Shown piece after piece: positions 13,741 through 25,559 of a stretch of 64,000 bases of DNA (positions are counted from its first letter, which is position 1; every line of letters starts with the position of its first letter). Both the position numbers and the translations under genes were made by a program. Origin of the DNA: Anas platyrhynchos (Eukaryota > Chordata > Aves > Anseriformes > Anatidae); contig NC_092621.1 in NCBI RefSeq assembly GCF_047663525.1, forward strand, positions 83,472,501 to 83,536,500, read 5' to 3'. The notes beneath the pieces were generated by a model. It saw only the letters and a list, made by a program, of their open reading frames with translations, was not told the DNA's origin and did not search any database.

Positions 13741-15590
13741 CCAGAGGGATAATTAACTAAAGTTTAATATTTTTGGTAGTGTACCTCTCTCTTTTCTTCC
13801 TACAGGGTGCTTGGGAGCCCACAGCACCGTCATTTCTCCTATCATCAGGGGCTGGAAGGCTCAATATTTGACATCCAAATATTTGTGTGGATCTAACTCC
13901 AATAAACCATTAACATTTAATAAACAACCTTCAACAATAAGCATTTATTTTCATTTATGTAACTGAAATAAGTCTGTTTTCAGACAGGCACTGAACTCCC
14001 TGGTACATCTGTGGAATTCCTGTGCTATGAGAGCAGTTGGACTAACATGAAAACAGGGTGTGACTGGAGTCAAGCCCCGTGTTTGTACCTAGTCCAGCGA
14101 GCCGTAGGAAACAATCAACCTGTGTTTTCACAGCACAAAATTTTCCTATTTTAGTGGGAAGAGGGCTTGGAAAACTTACTATTCACCCACATTTCTTCTT
14201 TCTCATGGATAAGAGGGTACAGATGGAAAATGATGGAGAAAAACAAGACTCTTCCAAGTGACCTAGATGGGAATGGCTACGCTGGTGTTGTACCACTGGT
14301 GAGAACCCTGCCGGGGCAAGAACTTCACGTGGGCAGTCTCAAACCCAGCACAGGCATGCATCCGTGCTTTGCCCAGAGATGAGATGATCCCAGAGTCGCA
14401 GCTGGAGGTTGTGTGTGGTCTGCATCCGGCAGGACCTTGGGGTGAATCATGCGGCTTTCGGCTCATCTGCGTCTCAGGCTCCAGAAATGGGAACTGAGTT
14501 TTTAGAAGTGCGCCTTAGCAGAGCACAAATCGCTTTTTCCAGCTCCAGTCTGTTTTGTTCCCTGGTGGGGAGCACTTCTTCACACAAAGTTCTCCCAATC
14601 GATAGAGTGACAGCCCTAATGTATAGTTAGTGTATGTGTGAGGGTCATACAGCTGTCCCTTCAGTAGACATTAATCCTACATCCAGAACTATGCGAGAGG
14701 TTAATGTTTGCTAATCTAACAGACTCTGTTTCTCTCCAGTCCTGCAGGGATGAAAGGATGTGAGCTTCACTTAAGCTTTTCAAGTTTGGTCTGTGATGGA
14801 TTCTGCCTGTTTTATTGCAAACGGGAGGGATGGGGGTGGACATCTGTCTCTGCTCCTAACTGAGGCTTTCGAAGCCAAGAATATTGTTACCATTTTTTGC
14901 CAAGAGTATAACTTTCCTTGGTGCCTAGCAAAGGAGCAGGATTCCCTTTGCCTAAGCTTGGAGAGGATTGGAAGGGGCAGAGCGGATGGGGGCATTTGCT
15001 CCCAAGCAAGACGAGCCCTGCGTTCAGAGCCAAATCTCCCTGGGGCTTGGCTATCAGAATAGGAAAAGCATGAACTGTTGCATTTGTGCCTTTCCTTTTC
15101 AGGTGGCCTGACAGTGATAAGCCATCAGGATCTGGGATGCCAGGCAGAGCCAGTCTGTGCTGTGGCTGAGCAGAGCAACCCTGTTATTCCAGAGGCACCT
15201 CTGGAGGGAAGCTCACAGCATTCCCCAGGACACCAGCTCTCCCTCCAGTCTTACTGCAGGCTAACCCACACCATATCATTTCTCCAGACAACATAGTGAT
15301 TTCTAGGGATTTCCCAAAACGCACCCACAACCCTCTTTATGACTTTATGACTCCCATTATAATTCCTTCCAAAACTACACTAGGTGGAGAAGGGAAAAGT
15401 TAGACTTTGCACACCACAGAGGGACTCATGCGAGTAAATATAAGAACATTGCTCAGGCAGGGCAAGGAGTATTTTCTGGCACTACATCAAGGAAATCATG
15501 CTGTGACCCAAGTACTGGTATTTAGATTCAACCCGAAACTACAGTAAATTAAAATAGGAAGTAGCAGGCTAACATCCTCCTGGAGAGCAG
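13741..15590. other. Non-coding spacer
   Basis: Mixed-composition sequence with no convincing exon. Open frames on both strands are short and lack domain similarity. No repeats or strong regulatory motifs stand out. Confidence 0.5.
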
Positions 15591-15591
15591 G

Positions 15592-15593
15592 AA

Positions 15594-15624
<31 letters not shown>

Positions 15625-15638
15625 TTTGTATATATACA

Positions 15639-15674
<36 letters not shown>

Positions 15675-15678
15675 TGTA

Positions 15679-15714
<36 letters not shown>
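15592..15714. repeat. (TA)n tract with TGCATG/TGTG interruptions
   Basis: An A run (15592-15602) leads into about 110 bases of alternating TA, interrupted by short TACATGCATA and TGTGTGTA segments. The tract is largely self-complementary, so it can form cruciforms or hairpins. Confidence 0.95.
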
Positions 15715-16008
15715 GGTCTGCAAGTTCCAAATTTCCTAGGCTTGAAATGTTTGAATGGATCTGTGCTATCCAGTACGATAAATTTTGTGTCCCTTTGAAA
15801 GTAGCTACTGAGCTACTCTCCTCACGAGGTAGATAGAGGTGAAATAAATGCCTCTCTGCTGCCGGTGCTATCCAAAAGGGCTGTTTTGGCATGGCACAGC
15901 CCTGCACAAGCCCCGACTGGAAGGACATCAGCACATGACAACACTACTTTTCACCACGGGACTAATTACCTCCAGAGTTTAACGTGGGAAGCCTAAATCA
16001 ATACAATT

Positions 16009-16640
16009 TTAGCGCGGCGTGGGGCAAGCCAATGGATCAGCACAGCTGACCCGTGTCCTCGCTGGGCGAGGGGCGGGCAGAAAAAGGGTAAGGGGCGCGG
16101 TGCCCAGGGCTTCCCTCGGACCCTCTGGCCCCTCCGCAGCCTGTGGGGGAAAGGAGCCGGCTGTCCCCCGCCCCCCCCCCCAATGTGCCGAGGCCTGAGA
16201 TCCCGAAAAATTTATCCGGATGGGACGCAGAGGAATTGGGGAGAGCCCGGTCCCCAAAACTCGTACCAGACCTGGTACAAACCTCGGTCCCCCCCCGACT
16301 GGCCGGCAATAGGTTAGCTATAGGCGGCCCCGGGATTCTGAGAAAAAAATGGACTGTGAGCTCTACTCCGTCCTTCTGCGACTCCCACCCCTGCTGCTGG
16401 GCACGAACAAAACGTTTCGCCGCGACTGTCAAATGCCCGTCGTTCGCATGCAGCTGCCTGTGGAAATCGCTGTTGGAGCTAAGCAGCCCCCTCCGAAGGA
16501 CCCCGCAACCCTTTTTATAAAAAGGGGAAAAGGGGAACGAAGGAAGGTGGACTTGGCTTCAGAAGCAGTGGTTTTGCAGCACAACAAGGGGAAAAGAAAA
16601 AAAAAAAAAAAAAACTTTATGGCTTTCCTGGGACTTCAGG
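16009..16640. other. CpG-rich block
   Basis: This is the first CpG-rich segment met from the left and starts the CpG-dense territory that extends to exon 1. It includes C runs at 16169-16182 and 16290-16298 and an A run near 16597-16616. No recognisable coding frame. It may be an orphan CpG island or the start of an unannotated lncRNA. Confidence 0.45.
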
Positions 16641-16729
16641 ATTTTGCGTTTCTATTTTTACAAGAATGGGCTGATTTGTCTTAGGCTATTACTGTCTATT
16701 ACTGCTGGAAGTCCCGGGGAAAGGTGGGA

Positions 16730-16985
16730 AGCAGAGAATTCTGGCAATCTGCCTAAAGAGAAATCAATGAAACAAATTAATCCTTCGCAGGCTGCAATGA
16801 CACAGTAATCCATCATTCAGAGCTGCTTTTATACACCAAATCAGAGAGCAGAGGAAAGAGCCCTGGGGGACATCACAGACAACAACTTACAGCAACACTG
16901 GGAAAATACTAAGGAATCAGTTTATTTAAAGAGGATAGATTTCAGTTGATTGCCTATTTCGTTTTATAGAGATTTTTCTTCCATA
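16730..16985. promoter_or_regulatory. Candidate enhancer-like element with paired TAATCC sites
   Basis: A complex AT-rich segment lies between CpG-rich blocks. Two OTX/bicoid-type TAATCC cores occur at 16778-16783 and 16806-16811, 28 bases apart and in the same orientation. Conservation cannot be seen from one sequence, so the element call is an inference. Confidence 0.35.
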
Positions 16986-16989
16986 GTGC

Positions 16990-17640
16990 TGTGAAGCTCT
17001 GGGCGGATGGCTCTATCTGCCGCGCGCTGGCTCCCCGGGTCTCCTCCGTGGGTTTTCAGTAGGACTGGGGGGAAAATGGGGGAAAGAAAAGGAATAAAAA
17101 ATAGAAGGAGCCCTTTTGCCCGCGATGGGCAGGTGGCTGACACCGGCTCCTGGGGCCGGGAAGGGGGAGGCTGCTCGGAGCCCCGGGGGCTGCACAGCAT
17201 CGGGCCCCGCAGCCGGGGTCGGATCCCGACCCCCCGTTTTCAGCCCAGAGTAGGGGCAGGGTGGCGAGATTAAAAGTCCCCCGGTGCCCAAAGGGACAGA
17301 GGGACGGGGCCGGCGCCTGACTTTCCCTCGGGATGTGGGGGGCCCAGAAGAGAGGTCTCCCGGTGCCGGCGGCGCAAGGCAGCCTCGGTGGCTCCCAGGA
17401 GCTCCCCGCAGAGCCGAGGGCCGACACGGGCAGGCGTCGGCCAGCAAGGCTCTGGAAATCCGCGCAAAAACGCAAGGAACAGCCCCAGGACGGACGGGCG
17501 GACGGACAGACAGACGAGGGAGGGGGCGGCTGGAGCGGGGACAGCCCGAGCTGCTGTCTGTCGGGGTGCTATTAGGAGGGTTTTATTTTCTCGCCCCCTG
17601 AAGGGCAAAGAGGTAATTTTGGTAGCCCGTTTTGCGTGTT
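16990..17640. other. CpG-rich block
   Basis: Dense CpG and G/C runs with frames open on both strands, a compositional effect of few AT-rich stop codons. No domain or splice structure is visible. Confidence 0.45.
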
Positions 17641-17689
17641 GGTTTCACCACCCTGGACACTTGGGAGGCATGTTTTATTCCGGCTCTCC

Positions 17690-18130
17690 CTTACTTTGAA
17701 GAGATGGATAATGTAAGGACCTGGTGGTGCTGCTGGGGTCAGGAGAAGTATGCTAATTGGGGAGCCTAATTGCTTCAAGCAGTCATGCCTCTAAACATGG
17801 AGAGCGCCGTTGATGGAGTCAGTCTGTTCCTAATAAAATGAAGAAGCACTGAATTAAATTCCCAAGAAAGGGACTATAAAAGTTTCCACAGTGTAACTAA
17901 ATGACTTCACCTATACTATTACCCCTCGGATGACATCTTGAAAGAAGGCAGACTCAATACAGCCTCCATATTCATAAATTGGCTGCGCTTAGGCCAGTAA
18001 ATCTGGATTGATTTAAAAAGGCTTTTTCATCCTCCCAATCAAATGAAGTCATTGTTAATTAGATGTTTTCTGTTAACAATGTCGCTGTTCCCTGTGTTAC
18101 CTGCTCACACGTTTAGTGAACTTCTTGCAA
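17690..18130. promoter_or_regulatory. Candidate enhancer-like AT-rich element
   Basis: Repeated homeodomain-type cores are seen: CTAATTGG near 17755, CTAATTGC near 17767 and TTAATTAG near 18056. They sit in non-repetitive sequence flanked by CpG-rich DNA. Such islands of complex AT-rich sequence around developmental genes are often conserved enhancers. Here that is inference. Confidence 0.35.
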
Positions 18131-18459
18131 CATCTGGACCAGCAGAGCTTGGGTGTCGGGATTGGGTTTTTTTGGGTGGTTTGGGTGGTGGGTTTTTTTT
18201 CGGTGTCAGGTTGAAAGGTGGTTTCCTTCCTCGTTTCGGGGCTGCATCTTTTCATCCAGCTGCTGGCGGGATAAATGCCGCCTCTGGATGCTGTTGGAGA
18301 TCGCAGATGTTCCCATGGCACAGCCCCAGCCAGCCCAGGAGGGTTTCGGGGTGTTCATGGGCCCTCTTTCCCTGCTCGGGACACCTGCGGAGAGGGGCAC
18401 AGCCCTGGGGACAACCAGGGGAGAAGGAAAAGAAGCCCAAACTTCCAGCCGGAGCCGGG

Positions 18460-18524
<65 letters not shown>
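18460..18524. repeat. (AAT)n microsatellite
   Basis: About 21 uninterrupted TAA/AAT units, followed by a T and an A run. Stop codons appear in one frame, while other frames read poly-Asn or poly-Ile, which explains spurious open frames here. Confidence 0.95.
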
Positions 18525-18529
18525 TTTTA

Positions 18530-18895
18530 AAAAAAGGAAACCCGCAGCCCTAACGCAATGAGGAGCAAGGAGAGATGCCGGTGCAGGTCTCTCAGGGTTT
18601 AGTGCCTTCGCCGGACGCGTATCTTCTCCTGCCCCTCCGCCCCGAGGCACGGCGGCGCTGCCCTTCTCCAACCTCACCCCCGGCGGCGGAGCGGAGCCGG
18701 GGGCTGCGCTCCCGTCCCGGGGCCCACGTGTGGGGAGCGGGACACGGGGCCGCGCCCGTGGCCCCCTGCCCTAACAAGGGGCGTCGGGGGCGCGCCGAGA
18801 CCCAGGGGCCCCGCGGGGACGCGCGGGGGAGCGCGGGGGCGCGCTCGGTGCGGCGCGGCTGAGCCCTCGCTTCCCCGGGCTGGCTGTAGGGAAGC
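18530..18895. other. CpG island-like block
   Basis: Very high CpG density, especially 18640-18870 with CGCG clusters. No coding evidence. It directly abuts an AT-rich candidate element on the right. Confidence 0.5.
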
Positions 18896-19260
18896 AGGGG
18901 CGTCCTGCTTAATTAGGCGGAGCAGGTGTTTTGCCAAGTGCTTTGTACCTAAACTGGTGACCTCTTCAGAATTCCCCCGCAATCCTTTGTGCCGGGTAAG
19001 CCCGTCTTCATCCTACTTAGAATGATTCGGTCGTGTGCTTCGTGTGTCTTTCTCCCGGAATTGGCTCCAAATAAACGGATCAGGAATGTAAAATTATCCC
19101 CCCAAGACATACGACGAGGAATTGTCAAGGAGACTTTGGTCCACTATCCATGTCTATTATGCCAGTCACTCATAATGATCCCTTGTGGTGTGTCATACGT
19201 CATCATGACACTGATCCATGAAACAGTTTAATGCTATTCGGGGATGCTCCGGCATAGCGC
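18896..19260. promoter_or_regulatory. Candidate enhancer-like element
   Basis: TTAATTA near 18910 and a CRE-like TACGTCA at 19196-19202 lie in complex, non-repetitive sequence between two CpG-rich blocks. No coding frame is supported. This is one of the better enhancer candidates upstream of the gene, judged by appearance only. Confidence 0.35.
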
Positions 19261-19359
19261 AGCCTCCACCTTTGCAACTCACTGCAGATGAACCCCCTGC
19301 CTTCCTCTCCGAAGGAGCTCCGCATACCCTAAATCAAAAGCAACCATCCCGGGCACTTT

Positions 19360-20150
19360 GTGGCCAAGCGCACGCCGCTCGAGGTTGCTATCTGTTTCCC
19401 TGGGCCAGGTGGGAGGCTACTTCGTCTTCCCCCCTCCTCCTTTTTGCCTCGCACCCCACACCCCAGCAGCCATCCTCACCCACTTTTTGCTTTTGCCCCC
19501 GCCGCTCCTCTCGGTGTGTTACCCCCTGCGTTTAGACGTTCCCGCACTCCCGAAATTAAACGGGGAAAGATGCGCTTCCACAACCGAGCTATCTATATCG
19601 CGCGTGGGCGAGAGGCAGCGTCTCCACGCTGTGTACACACAAACCCGCGTGTGCCGGCTGCGGATGGGGGGCACACACGGGGGGCTGCGTGGCACGACCC
19701 CACTCCCACGCGGTCCCACGGAGCAGACAGCACCGAGCCCGTCTGCTCACGGCCGTTTCCAGCCCGCGGCCACCAGCCCTGCCTGAGCGCCCTCCCCACG
19801 CCCCCAGGACATACGAGGGGCGATGGGGGCACGGCCGGGGGGTGCCGAGCTGCCAGCGGCCCCCCCAGGGAGGTCAGACGGGGGCTGCAGCTCCGACGGT
19901 CACCTCGCTCCGACGGCAGCGGGGCTGCTCAGGAGCTCGGGGGATGCTCCGGTCCCGCGGGGCAGGATGCTCCGGGGGACACCCCGCCGACCCCTGGCCC
20001 GACAGCGAGGCTCCGACGGCTTGGCCCGACTCGGCCCAGCTCGGCCCGGCTCGGCCCGGCTCGGCCCGGCTGTGCGGGTTAGGCTCGGGGCAGCCGGACC
20101 CAGTGCAGCTGCTCCGCTCCGTCTGCGGGAGGGCTGCGGGAGGGAGGCAG
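19360..20150. other. CpG-rich block with CGGCCC-type short repeats
   Basis: Long open frames on both strands (up to about 240 codons) are composition-driven: rich in Pro, Arg, Ala and Gly, without domains. A degenerate 10-bp repeat is embedded and listed separately. Confidence 0.45.
20031..20072. repeat. (CTCGGCCCGG)n minisatellite
   Basis: About four copies of a CTCGGCCCGG-like unit occur in tandem within a CpG-rich block. The pattern is G-quadruplex/i-motif prone. Confidence 0.85.
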
Positions 20151-20154
20151 ACAA

Positions 20155-20450
20155 TAGCGGCAGCTGAAACACCTGCTATCTATCACGGCAATAAAATATG
20201 TACAGTAATGTGGAGTAATTGCTCTTTCCGCTTCCAGAGGGAGCTCAAAGCTGGAAAATCAAGGTTAGAGTCTTCCAAACTGTAAACAATTTCCACAGGG
20301 CACATCCAAAGCATACGCAGATAGACAGGGAGACAGACAGAGAGAGTTCCCGGTTTGTCTCAGAAGGGACTTTAAGATTCATTTAACACTGTGCGAAGAG
20401 GGATAAAGAGTCTGTCAACGTGTATTAATCTGTTTAGCTGCAGCACGGGG
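20155..20450. promoter_or_regulatory. Candidate enhancer-like AT-rich segment
   Basis: Complex AT-rich sequence carries a GCAATAAAATATG segment and a GTAATTGC homeodomain-type core. It is bordered by CpG-rich DNA on both sides. Short AGACAG/GACAGA repeats lie at 20320-20345. Confidence 0.3.
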
Positions 20451-20649
20451 CTGGGAAACTTTTACCTGTGCGCAGCGCAGGCAGGAAAGCCGGCAAAAAA
20501 GCGAGCGGGAGGTAAAAGGTGAGCGGGGATCCGAGCTGATTTACAGCCGGATTAGTGCCGCAGTAATTAATTCACCGCAGACCACAGGGCTGTGCAGACA
20601 GGATACATATATGTATATACATAAATATATGCGTGTGTGCACACATTCT

Positions 20650-21320
20650 GCCTGGAAATAGCGGCGAAGTTATGTGGCATCCAGGCAGGGACCTCACGCC
20701 GGTGCGCACACCTGCGGCCGCATGTGAGCGCTCGTGTAAACGCGTGTAAACGCCGTGGGCGTGCGGAGCGAGTCTCTCACCGTGCACCTGAGCGTGCGCC
20801 CACGTCCCCGGGTGTTTTTCCTCCGTGTCTTTGCCGTGCAAGCGTGCACCCGTCCCACAGGTTTTATTGAACGCACACGGTCCCGCTCGGCTGTTCGCAG
20901 TTCAATATCGGCCGGCACTGAAAATTTAATGCTGACTCGGAAATGGCAAACTCTAATTAAAACCCCCTCGAGGACGGACCCCTCGAAGAGCGGCTGGGAC
21001 GGCGGTTTTGGGGAGACCCGTCGCTTCCCCGCTGCTCCGCAGAGGACGGGAGCGGGGAAATCACCGCTGCGCCGGGCTCGGCCAGCGATCCAGAGGCCAA
21101 AACCTCTCCCCATCCTCCTGCTGCCCGGGTCGTGCCCACCCGGTGCTGCCCGCTCACCTGCGCAGCCCGGGCCACCCCTGCCTCCTGCCCTGCCCGGGGG
21201 CTGCTCCCCGCTCCCCACCGCACCCGCAGTGTGCGGGGGGGGCCGCTCCCCGCCGCCTGCCCCCGGCCCCCGCCGCCCTCCCCGCCGCCGGTGCCGCATC
21301 CTGCGTATAAATCACCGAGA
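20650..21320. other. CpG-rich block
   Basis: Long stretch of CpG-dense DNA with C-rich + strand between 21120 and 21300. Open frames of about 200 codons on both strands are mutually overlapping and domain-free. No gene is supported. Confidence 0.45.
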
Positions 21321-21409
21321 ACGAGCTGCAGGTTCGTTTCCTTCGGGGAAAAATAAACAAGTAAAAATAAATAAATGAACCCGGCTTTATTGCTCTTTTA
21401 GCAGAGGGA

Positions 21410-21860
21410 TGGCGTGTCTCCGCTTATAAAAGGCGCGGGGGGGGGAGAAGACAGTACGTTAAGCGTCCCCGCCGTCTCCCTGACAAGTCATTACACCTTT
21501 ATCCACCACCAATTAACCACACCTCGGGGGGTTGCTCCTCGCGGCGAAGCCCAGCCTGAAACCGAGGGGTCCCCCCGCATCCCGACAAGGGCAGGGGAAG
21601 GGGCTGGCCCCGGCTGCGCGCAGGCGGGCGGAGAGGATCCGCACTCGCGCAGAGGTGCGGACAGAGGCGGGGGCACCGGGGGACAGCTTCGGCCCAGGGA
21701 GGCTCCTCTGACCCTGCGGGGCTCCTTCTCGGGCAGGCAAAACTTTTTCTTTTTTTTTTTTTTTTTTCTCTTTCCCCCCCTAACCCCCCCTCCCAGCCCC
21801 TGCCAAACTACGCACCCCGCGCTGGAGCCCTGACCCGCAACACGGTCCAGCAAACAGCCC
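21410..21860. other. CpG-rich block with T run
   Basis: G run near 21438-21446, CpG-dense middle, and a T-rich tract at 21748-21768 followed by C runs. No coding evidence. Confidence 0.4.
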
Positions 21861-21869
21861 TGTTTATCA

Positions 21870-22800
21870 CCTCTCAGTGCCAGTTTTATGCGCTGTAATG
21901 CGACATAGGCAGCAGTGAATAAGCGCTGAGAGCTCCGGGTACACGCGAATGAGCACGGTGAAATGCCACCTTCCTTACCTGTCCCTTTTCCTAGCCACCT
22001 CGAACAAAAGGCATCCAGGACGCTTTTTGTGACACTGAATTAATTCCAAATATTTGGTACACAAACTTAGCAAGCCTAAAGGAGATTAATTTTCCACAGT
22101 AATCCAATTAAAAGATTTCTAAAGTAATCTTTTTTGAAAAAAAAATAGTGCAGGGCTAAAGAGGAAAATCGTTTTTATGACAGTGATTTATTGCGCCAGT
22201 TTGGTCTACAGAAAGAGGCTTTCCTCACTTTGAGATGACCACTCTTCTCCCCCCACGCCCCCACCACCCCGAGGGCGCAAATATACCCTAGTATACAAGT
22301 GACTCCGTCTGTTTATTGTATTTTATTTTTATTTTCTGGAGAACCCGTCGTCCGGGACCGAATCCCGCCCTTAGCGCAACAAGGAAGGGAGTTTGGTCGC
22401 TCACAAGTACCCTAGACTTTTTAAAGTGCTAATAGATTTATGGTCTCTTTTCCGACGCCCATCCAGAGTAATTAGCACATATGTTCTAAATAGATGATAG
22501 TTTTGTGAGCAATAAAGCAATTACCCATCGCTGGAGCTGACAGTTCCTCCAACTAAACTCCAACCAGCAGCTAATTGGAAAAGTCATTTCAGCTCCATTG
22601 TCTGCAATTAGTCCTGCTAAACTATTACACCCAAACTACCTGGTTTGAGGTTTATTTATTCATTTCTATTTGCATTTACAGACGTTTACCAAGTCACGCT
22701 GAACTTTTCCAGGCGACGGAGCTGGCTTTTTCGAGAGAGCCAGGCTCCCATCTCCGCAGTGCTGGAGGGCTCAGTGTCTGCCCACCGTGCTGAGATGGTT
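21870..22800. promoter_or_regulatory. Candidate enhancer-like AT-rich cluster
   Basis: About 900 bases of mostly complex AT-rich sequence between CpG blocks, with several TAAT-core sites (for example GAATTAATTCC near 22040 and CCAATTAAAAG near 22105) and GCAATTAC at 22520. This is the longest such segment upstream of 24 kb. Function is inferred. Confidence 0.35.
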
Positions 22801-22811
22801 TGATTAAGAAA

Positions 22812-22829
22812 TTAAAAAAAAAAAAAAAA
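22812..22829. repeat. A run
   Basis: Eighteen-base homopolymer A, immediately before a short C-rich, CpG-containing block (22850-22990). Confidence 0.8.
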
Positions 22830-23139
22830 GTGTATTTTTCTCGGTCAGGGTGCCCCCTTCCCCTCCCCCCCCGGTGGCACCGGGAGCTGCGGTGCCTTTT
22901 GGTGGCAGCGGAGGACGGCGGGCGGACTGCGGTCGGGGGAGCACTTTTCCGCCACCCCCCGAAACCCCTGGACCCCCTCCCCACTTTAAAGAGATGTGTG
23001 GGGGGGAATTAAAGGCGGTCCGGGCTCAGGACTTGTGCACAGTGAGTGGAAAAAATGTGTTAAACATCGGTTTGACGCCCCACCGGAGCTTCAAAATATA
23101 TATCGGCTGGATTTCTTCTACTTAATTTAATCTTTATTG

Positions 23140-24060
23140 GACTGGGCTTCTTCTCGCCATCTATTCAGCCGAAGTCCCAGCAAAACGCATCACAGGAGAG
23201 AAGGGGGGGAAAGGCGGGGGCAGGACTGCTTAGCCCTTCGTTTGAACCGCGGACTTTAGCAGGTATTTAGCGGGGAGGCACTCCAAGGAGTTTGAAGTAG
23301 GTTTCTTAAGTCAAGACTTCTGCCCATGGCTTGAGCTGGTCCTGGAGTGGGGAAGATTTGTGTGTTGGGATGGGAACTTGTAGCCCTGGCAACAAAGTAG
23401 TCACTTGAAGGAATTTACAGCCAAAGCATCCCGGACCCAGAGAGAAACGCCAATTTCTGAGCGGCTAGGAGGGAAGAGATAGTGCCCTGGCGTGAGCCTC
23501 TGGAACAAAGCTTTTTTTATCTGCTAGCGGCCCCCACTTTCGCCCGCCTCCCCTTTTTATTTAAAAGCCATTTTCCCTGCACCCTAATCCCCAAAAAAAC
23601 AACAGCCCGCCTCGGCACGGTGACCGCTGCCTGCGACCGAAAGCCGCGGGCACCTCCCGCGCACCGCCGGGCTCGGGCCATCAGCACACCCGTGTTAATT
23701 GCCCCCCTCTGGGGCTGCAGCTCCCTGCGCGGCCGGGGCCACGACCACCCCTCCCGTACCCTCTCTCCATCCCCCCAAAACAGCGTAAGACACGCTCTTC
23801 CGACGGCTCTGGCTGGGCGAAACCCAAAGCCGGGAGGCTCTGCGGGCCAGGGGGGAGCAGCGGCCCTGCGGGCAGCGCCGTTCCCAGATAGGGGTCGAGG
23901 GGCAGCTGCACGGACCCCCCCGGGCCGGGCAGGGGGTCCTGCCCCGTGGGGAGCGCGGCTGCGGGCTGGGCGAGCCTCTACGGGTGCGCAGGGGACCGCA
24001 GCGCCAGCCGGGCGGCCCCGGGGCAAGAGCGTTTTCGTTGCTCTCAGGGCTTCCCCCCCA
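23140..24060. other. CpG-rich block
   Basis: CpG density rises from about 23600 to 24050. Frames are open on both strands, again Pro/Arg/Ala/Gly-rich without domains. No gene call. Confidence 0.45.
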
Positions 24061-24061
24061 A

Positions 24062-24092
24062 CCACACACACACATTCACACACACACACACC
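24062..24092. repeat. (CA)n microsatellite
   Basis: Interrupted CA dinucleotide repeat followed by CT and T/C runs (24093-24122). Confidence 0.9.
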
Positions 24093-24124
24093 TCTCTCTT
24101 TTTTTTTTTTCCCCCTTTTTTCCA

Positions 24125-25260
24125 TTACGAGCGATTAGATGGTGTCTATTCAAAGTTGCTGATCCAGAGAGAAAATAGGAGTAGATAAAAGGAGATTTCA
24201 AGTGACCTCCTCGTCCCTTTCACACCAACCTGAGCCCTAGAATAGCCAAGGATCAACTCGGACAAAAGCCCTTTCCTTTTCCCTTTCAGCTTCAGAAGAT
24301 TCAGTGCAAGGGGTTAACAATAAAACATATAACTCTAGCCCCGTTTGGTAGGATCAGGCAATTTTGTATACCTTATTAACGACACCGTTGGATATGCCCG
24401 GGCTTCACCCCTAGAAACGTGTGAATAAAAAAAGCCTGCGGATGGTAAAATACATAGCAGTCATTTACAGCTTTTGTGTTGGGATGGAGCGATTTGTTGT
24501 GTTTATTCTGTTTAGCCCAAACTTTATCTAAAGCGCATCCTCGTCCTCCCCACGCAGACGGAATGCGCTGTAATAAACATATCTCCCTCCTGACAGTTTA
24601 AGTGAAAATGCTAAGGTTTATTACTTAGATCAACTTCTGATGAGGTAAATATGATTATATCCTTACTGCTGGTACCAGCAACACCACTGCATTTTCCCCA
24701 GCAAAACACTTTTGCACCATTTTATCTCGGATGCAGGAGAGAAAGTGACAGTAAATGCTTAGACGTGTTCGAGCCGGTCTTTGGTCTGCGGAAAGTCCAG
24801 CTCGGATCTACTTCTGATGGACTAATCCCTGCAGTAAAAGAAATGGGATATCTGACAGGTAACTATTAAGGAAATGATTATATAGTGCAGCCGATTGTAT
24901 TGTCAGGACAATCTAACAACTTTCAAACTCGTTTCCAAACGTCAGCTCTTCCTCAAAAGCCCTAGCCCAGTTCGGAATAATAAATAACACCAAATTCATC
25001 CCTAACAGAAGTCGAGGATTTAAGACACGGTCAGACGTGTTTCAATGCAAAGCCTCGCGTTAATGGCTTTTGTACACTTTTGTTTCTTTTGGCTTCAGCG
25101 CTTAGATCACCGCAGCTTTATTTGTGCCGAAAGTAAATATTTGGTCCTGGATTCACCAGTGTGTTGAAAATGATTCCCAGATTTGCCTTATATAGGAAGG
25201 TTTGATTTGCATCAAGAGGTCATCAATTTCTTTTCCTGGAGTCTGCTTGGGAATTGCTAT
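24125..25260. promoter_or_regulatory. Candidate enhancer-like AT-rich cluster
   Basis: About 1.1 kb of complex AT-rich sequence without simple repeats, lying between CpG-rich blocks. It includes a short inverted repeat ATTGTC-AG-GACAAT near 24899-24912 and an AGGTCA half-site near 25216. No coding frame is supported. By appearance it is the strongest multi-hundred-base enhancer candidate upstream of the promoter. Confidence 0.4.
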
Positions 25261-25349
25261 GCTCCTTTATGCTGTCAGACAAGTGGCCTTCGGTTTGGGT
25301 GCTTTCTCTCCCCTCCCCACGCAGACGTCTTTTTTTACTTTCAGGAACA

Positions 25350-25455
25350 CATATCTTTTTTTTTTTTTTCCTTTCTTTAGGAAAAAAAAAAAAAAGAAAG
25401 GGAAAAAAAATGAAAGAAAGCGAAAAGGAAAGAAAAAGAAAAGGGAAAAGGCAGA
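25350..25455. repeat. T-rich then A/G-rich low-complexity tract
   Basis: A T run at about 25359-25371 is followed by A runs and GAAAG-type purine sequence to 25455. The two arms are partly complementary and could fold. Confidence 0.8.
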
Positions 25456-25559
25456 CTTTCGGATGCTCAGGCTTCTCTGTTTGGATGGATGGCGAGCGCA
25501 AAGTTGTGATTCAGCGCTCTGCTTTCGGGTTGGCACCGCAGCCCGGTACTTCTGAGCGC

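Noticed and set aside
19360..20285. About 240- and 198-codon overlapping frames
   Set aside because: CpG-rich sequence with few stops, open in several frames at once, no domain, no splice context.
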